Positions 60,084-64,000 of a stretch of DNA of 64,000 nucleotides are shown here, piece after piece. The translations under genes were made by a program, and so were the position numbers. Every line of letters begins with the position of its first letter. The stretch's first letter is position 1. This stretch comes from Endomicrobium sp. GTDB lineage: Bacteria > Elusimicrobiota > Endomicrobiia > Endomicrobiales > Endomicrobiaceae. Location: positions 62,001-126,000 of the forward strand of contig JAISHK010000009.1 of the NCBI GenBank assembly GCA_031262585.1, written 5' to 3'. Under the pieces are notes generated by a model. The model made no database searches and had not been told where the DNA came from. It saw only the letters and a program-made list of their open reading frames with translations.

Positions 60084-60734
60084 TTAAAAAAATGTATTCA
60101 ACAGTAATGGGAACTGCGGAAGAAATATTGTTATAAAAGATGCCGTTGATAAAAATGGGCCAAAAGGTATATAATCTTTCCTTTCAATTTTTTTAATTGC
60201 TATTAATATTAAACCTATAATACTACCAAAAACCGCAGCAAGAAAAATTGCAATTAACGCTCTTTCCCAACCTATAAAAGCACCTACTCCTGCCATAAGA
60301 TTAATATCGCCACCACCAATAACTTCTTTTTTATAAATTAATTGTCCTAAAAAACCTATAATAAACAAAGTACTCCCACCTGCAAAAATTCCTAACAAAC
60401 AATTAATATATCTTACTAAATAAACTTCCCCTAAAATTTCATTTAAAAAACTAAATATGAATCCTACTATAATTAATCCGATAGATACTAAAGTAGGAAT
60501 TATTCTATGAAAATAGTCTATTACTGAAACTAAAATTAGAGAATATACAAGTAAAAAGAATAAAAGAAATTGAAAAGAAAAAGAAAACTTATAAAAAAGA
60601 AATTCTAATGATAAAGCAGTAAGACACTTAATAAAAAATGTTTTATAAATAGTATTACCTATTTTAAAACCTATATAAAAAACTAAAATTATTCCCAAAA
60701 TATAAAATGTCATTTTATAAATTAATTTAATCAT
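60084..60734 (-). CDS. Short type IV prepilin peptidase (A24 aspartic protease)
   Basis: A 216-residue polytopic membrane protein. The two catalytic aspartates are in VSVIDYFHRIIPTLVS (about residue 73) and GGGDINLMAGVGAFIGW (about 142), and PFGPFL near the end fits the family. The cytoplasmic zinc/N-methyltransferase loop of PilD (two CxxC pairs, about 60-70 residues) is absent: helix 1 (YILGIILVFYIGFKIGN) leads directly to the KCLTALSLEFLFYKF helix. It would process pilin-like signal peptides without N-methylation. No pilin gene is in this window. An upstream neighbour is coaD. Confidence 0.82.
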   Translation of the reverse strand: MIKLIYKMTFYILGIILVFYIGFKIGNTIYKTFFIKCLTALSLEFLFYKFSFSFQFLLFFLLVYSLILVSVIDYFHRIIPTLVSIGLIIVGFIFSFLNEILGEVYLVRYINCLLGIFAGGSTLFIIGFLGQLIYKKEVIGGGDINLMAGVGAFIGWERALIAIFLAAVFGSIIGLILIAIKKIERKDYIPFGPFLSTASFITIFLPQFPLLLNTFF

Positions 60735-60859
60735 TGATAAAAAAACTATCCAAATTCATCTTTTTCTTCTGTCTGCAGAATTTTGACTTTTTAATAAAAG
60801 ATAAACAAAAGAATAGATTATATATATCTTTTTGTTTATCAACAATTTTTCTCATTACA

Positions 60860-60991
60860 TTAGTATATCCATAAATATAAAGCCATACGGATCCCTAAAG
60901 AATATATGCCTTTTTTGTCAGCAATTTTTAAAATATTTAAAAACTTAAGTACAGCAACTAAAACAAATATTACTAATATAATAATCACCAT
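60860..60991 (-). CDS. Possible 43-residue membrane peptide or gene fragment
   Basis: ATG at 60991 with AGGA about 6 bases upstream opens a 43-codon frame. It has one hydrophobic helix (MVIIILVIFVLVAVLKFLNI) and then LKIADKKGIYSLGIRMALYL. Coding-like residues continue in another frame past the stop (GYTNVMRKIVDKQKDIYN), which suggests instead a frameshifted larger gene between coaD and the prepilin peptidase. The family is not recognised. Confidence 0.3.
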   Translation of the reverse strand: MVIIILVIFVLVAVLKFLNILKIADKKGIYSLGIRMALYLWIY

Positions 60992-61028
60992 CAATATTCC
61001 TAACTTACTGACTATTCTTATTCAACAA

Positions 61029-61538
61029 TTAGTTTTTTGTTAAATTTACTACTCTTTTCTTTAACTCTTTGTCAACATATTTAGGAACGAAATCAGCAGT
61101 ATTTCCGCCAAGTAGTGCGATTTCTTTTACCATACTCGAAGAAAGAAACGTGTAAGACTGTTCTGGCAATAAAAATACTGTTTCAACTTTCTTATTTAAT
61201 TTTCTATTCATTAACGCCATTTGAAACTCATATTCAAAATCAGAAAGTGCTCTCAATCCTCTTATTACAATAAAAGAATTAATTTTTTCAAGATAATCTG
61301 CTAACAGTCCTGAAAATGATGTAATCTTTATATTTTTCAAATGTTTTATAGACTTTTGTACTAAATTAAGTCTCTCTTGTAAAGAAAAAATATGTTTTTT
61401 ATTCACATTATCAGTTATAGCAACTATTACTTCAGAAAATAAACGAGATGCTTTTACTATGATATCCAGATGCCCATTCGTAGGTGGATCAAAACTTCCA
61501 GGATAAACAGCTGAAATCTTTTTAACCATAATTGACAT
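61029..61538 (-). CDS. coaD: Phosphopantetheine adenylyltransferase
   Basis: A 169-residue nucleotidyltransferase. AVYPGSFDPPTNGHLDII holds the nucleotide-binding HxGH-type motif. FSGLLADYLEKINSFIVIRG, LRALSDFEYEFQMALMNRKL and FLSSSMVKEIALLGG are diagnostic of CoaD. It makes dephospho-CoA. An ATG at 61529 (MVKKISAVYPGSFDP) is an equally likely start, and no clear Shine-Dalgarno decides between them. Confidence 0.94.
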   Translation of the reverse strand: MSIMVKKISAVYPGSFDPPTNGHLDIIVKASRLFSEVIVAITDNVNKKHIFSLQERLNLVQKSIKHLKNIKITSFSGLLADYLEKINSFIVIRGLRALSDFEYEFQMALMNRKLNKKVETVFLLPEQSYTFLSSSMVKEIALLGGNTADFVPKYVDKELKKRVVNLTKN

Positions 61539-61968
61539 TTATATCAATTTTCAATCTATTCTGTCAATGAAATATAAAATTCTATTACATAAAATACTTA
61601 TTATATTCTCACCACTTTTATTATCAATACCATTTCTAATACCTCATTTCATATATCATTTTAGTTAAAATAAAATCTTAACAAGATTCTGTTCTTAACT
61701 GCGCACATTTTTACTTTAACTAAATCTATTTTAAAGCAACTAATAAAACAGTAATCTGATAGATTTAAATTGCATAAAATGCTCAAATCAAAATTTGAAA
61801 ATTTCACATTTATATTCAAATTATCAATATTTTTTTGTTATAATTATTTTGCGTTCAAATATAATCAAGAAAGACAGATTGAATAAATATTATCACTTAT
61901 TTTAGTTTAATTAGCAAAATCTTTAAAAAATTATATAAAACAACTAAATCTTATAAAAAGAGGACAAT
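61539..61968. other. Intergenic region between divergent coaD and clpB
   Basis: About 430 AT-rich bases. A TATAAT hexamer at 61839-61844 on the plus strand could be the -10 of a clpB promoter with a long leader, but its -35 region is poor. I see no CIRCE element here, unlike at hrcA. AGAGGAC just before 61969 is the clpB ribosome-binding site. Confidence 0.45.
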
Positions 61969-64000
61969 ATGAATCTTTCCAAATTCACTATTAAATCGCA
62001 AGAAGCTTTAGCAGCAGCACAAAATACAGCATTAGAGCATGGCAATCAAGAAATTACATCTGAACATCTCTTATATGCCTTGATTAAACAACAAGACGGC
62101 ATAGTTAGCACTATAATAAAAAGAACTACAGCAATAGGACAAGAAGATATACTACTTGCTAATATTTCTAAGGATTTGATTTCAGAAATTGAAAAGAAAA
62201 CAAAAGTTTCTGGAGGCAACATATTTTTGTCTCAAGGATTAACAAAAATTTTTAATAATTCTGAAAAGGTAGCTAAAAATTTAAAAGACGATTTTATTTC
62301 CACTGAACATATTCTCATTTCTATAAGTGAAGATAACTTTGAAAATTCTTCGAAAATTTTAAAAAAATATGAAATTACAAAAGATGTTATTTTAAAAACA
62401 CTTGTTAGTATAAGAGGAGAACAAAGAATTACTGACCAAAACCCCGAAGATAAATATCAAGCATTAGAAAAGTACGGTAGAGACCTAACGGATTTTGCCA
62501 AACGAGGCAAATTAGATCCAGTAATAGGTAGAGATGGAGAAATACGCAGATGCATACAAGTTTTATCTAGAAGGACAAAAAATAACCCTGTAATAATAGG
62601 CGAACCTGGTGTAGGTAAAACTGCAATAGTAGAAGGTCTAGCGCAACGTATAGTTTCAGAAGATATACCTGAAAGTTTAAAAGATAAAAAAGTCATTGCT
62701 TTGGATTTAGGAGCATTAATAGCAGGAGCTAAGTACAGAGGTGAATTTGAAGATAGACTCAAAGCTGTACTCAAAGAAATTCAGTCAGCACATGGAAAAA
62801 TAATTCTTTTTATAGACGAGTTGCATACTATAGTTGGCGCTGGCTCTTCAGAAGGTGCCGTTGATGCTGCAAATATGCTAAAGCCTATGCTTGCACGAGG
62901 AGAACTAAAATTAGTAGGTGCTACTACACTTGACGAATATAAAAAATATATTGAAAAAGATGCAGCTTTAGAAAGACGTTTTCAACCTATTCTTGCTGAC
63001 GAACCATCCGTAAAAGACACAATTGCTATTTTAAGAGGCATAAAAGAAAAATATGAAGTCCACCATGGTGTAAAAATAAAAGATTCCGCTCTTGTTGCAG
63101 CCGCAACATTAAGCACAAGATATATAACCGACAGATGCCTTCCTGATAAAGCTATAGACTTAGTCGACGAATCAGCAAGTAAATTAAGAGTAGAAATTGA
63201 TTCCATGCCCATAGAACTTGACGCCATTGAACATAAATTAAGACAATTAGAAATAGAAAAACAAGCTATAAAAAAAGAAATGGATCTTGCTTCAAAAGAA
63301 CGTCTTGTAAATATAGAAAAAGAAATAGACAATCTAAAACATGATTCAGTTGAGATGAAGATTCACTGGGAAAAAGAAAAGTCTCGTATTTCAAAGATAA
63401 GGAAACTTAAAGAAGATATTGAAAGTATGAAGATAGAAGAACAAAAAGCTGAAAGAAGTGGTAATTTAAACACAGTTGCTGAAATACGTTATGGAAAAAT
63501 TCCCAATATGCAAAAACAACTTGAAGAAGAAAACAAAAAGCTTTTAAAATTACAAAAAGAAAAAAAGATATTAAAAGAAGAAGTTGACGAAGAGGACATT
63601 GCCGAAATTGTAAGTAAGTGGACAGGAATACCCGTTAAACGCATGATAGAAAGTGAAGCACAAAAACTTCTTAAAATGGAAAGTAAACTACACGAACGCG
63701 TTATAGGTCAAGATAAAGCTATAACTGCAATAGCAAACGCAGTACGTCGTTCTCGTTCAGGACTTTCGGATCCAAATAGACCTATCGGATCATTTCTATT
63801 TTTAGGACCTACCGGAGTTGGCAAAACTGAACTTGCAAAAGCACTTTCAGAACTTTTATTTAATGATGAAAAAAATATACTAAGAATCGATATGTCAGAA
63901 TATATGGAAAAACATAGTGTATCTCGACTTATAGGTGCTCCTCCAGGATATATAGGCTTTGAAAAAGGAGGACAATTAACTGAATCTGTAAGAAGAAGAC
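61969..64000 (+). CDS. clpB: Disaggregase ClpB, N-terminal 677 codons (runs off the right edge)
   Basis: My translation from ATG 61969 is open to the window end. The N-domain begins [23 protein letters not shown]1 has Walker [10 protein letters not shown], pore loop [15 protein letters not shown] and Walker [15 protein letters not shown]. The long coiled-coil middle domain (about 405-520) identifies ClpB rather than ClpA or ClpC. AAA2 starts with [20 protein letters not shown] and Walker [10 protein letters not shown], up to [16 protein letters not shown]. It works with DnaK/DnaJ/GrpE, all encoded here, to dissolve aggregates. Confidence 0.97.
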   Translation, partial: MNLSKFTIKSQEALAAAQNTALEHGNQEITSEHLLYALIKQQDGIVSTIIKRTTAIGQEDILLANISKDLISEIEKKTKVSGGNIFLSQGLTKIFNNSEKVAKNLKDDFISTEHILISISEDNFENSSKILKKYEITKDVILKTLVSIRGEQRITDQNPEDKYQALEKYGRDLTDFAKRGKLDPVIGRDGEIRRCIQVLSRRTKNNPVIIGEPGVGKTAIVEGLAQRIVSEDIPESLKDKKVIALDLGALIAGAKYRGEFEDRLKAVLKEIQSAHGKIILFIDELHTIVGAGSSEGAVDAANMLKPMLARGELKLVGATTLDEYKKYIEKDAALERRFQPILADEPSVKDTIAILRGIKEKYEVHHGVKIKDSALVAAATLSTRYITDRCLPDKAIDLVDESASKLRVEIDSMPIELDAIEHKLRQLEIEKQAIKKEMDLASKERLVNIEKEIDNLKHDSVEMKIHWEKEKSRISKIRKLKEDIESMKIEEQKAERSGNLNTVAEIRYGKIPNMQKQLEEENKKLLKLQKEKKILKEEVDEEDIAEIVSKWTGIPVKRMIESEAQKLLKMESKLHERVIGQDKAITAIANAVRRSRSGLSDPNRPIGSFLFLGPTGVGKTELAKALSELLFNDEKNILRIDMSEYMEKHSVSRLIGAPPGYIGFEKGGQLTESVRRR

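Noticed and set aside
62457-63332. Minus-strand open frames opposite clpB
   Set aside because: They are antisense shadows of the clpB reading frame, which is intact and fully conserved.
1-64000. CRISPR array, prophage, insertion sequence or replication origin
   Set aside because: No regularly spaced repeats, transposase or phage genes, or DnaA-box cluster were seen. The only recombinase is the decayed Xer-type gene.

Overview
The window is very AT-rich, almost entirely bacterial housekeeping DNA, interrupted by long stretches that no longer code. Best guess for the source is a reduced, host-associated Gram-negative bacterium, most like the Endomicrobium-type Elusimicrobiota that live inside termite-gut flagellates. 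This rests on low GC, many eroded genes still at their ancestral positions, an outer-membrane gene (lptE), and gene order. It is an inference, because no marker tree could be run.

Layout. 1-2262: dnaB-rplI-rpsR-ssb-rpsF, all on the minus strand. 2668-5622: an LCP-like protein, yqeK, nadD and a TPR/SH3 protein. 5843-12592: the ribF-(truB remnant)-nrnA-rbfA-infB-nusA-rimP translation cluster. 12612-15555: rplA-rplK-nusG-secE, tRNA-Trp, rpmG, a tuf remnant, then tRNA-Thr, -Gly and -Tyr. 15556-18543: decayed DNA with a recognisable xerD pseudogene. 18544-22628: a PAP2 phosphatase and a vitamin B12 uptake/adenosylation operon. 22629-23773: decayed DNA with a possible folB remnant. 23774-31055: dcd-guaA-pstSCAB1B2-phoU. 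31265-33747: B12-dependent ribonucleotide reductase and a remnant of its regulator nrdR. 33748-39080: 5.3 kb of eroded DNA. 39081-45795: an acetylglutamate synthase-like GNAT protein, the CIRCE-controlled hrcA-grpE-dnaK operon, dnaJ and nadA. 45849-49946: leuS-lptE-holA. 49947-53794: 3.8 kb eroded. 53795-57013: tRNA-Asp, glyA, tsaC, argC. 57014-60083: 3 kb eroded. 60084-64000: a short prepilin peptidase, coaD and the first part of clpB.

How the parts fit together. The B12 importer and corrinoid adenosyltransferase would supply the adenosylcobalamin needed by the class II ribonucleotide reductase, the only RNR seen here. Phosphate uptake genes overlap guaA in one transcription unit. Its two tandem PstB ATPases carry complementary lesions: one has lost the Q-loop Gln and switch His, the other the LSGGQ signature. 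That pattern predicts an obligate heterodimer with one working and one degenerate ATP site, and it is the most interesting molecular observation in the window. The second theme is genome erosion caught part-way: truB, tuf, xerD and nrdR can all be read as fossils in intergenic DNA.
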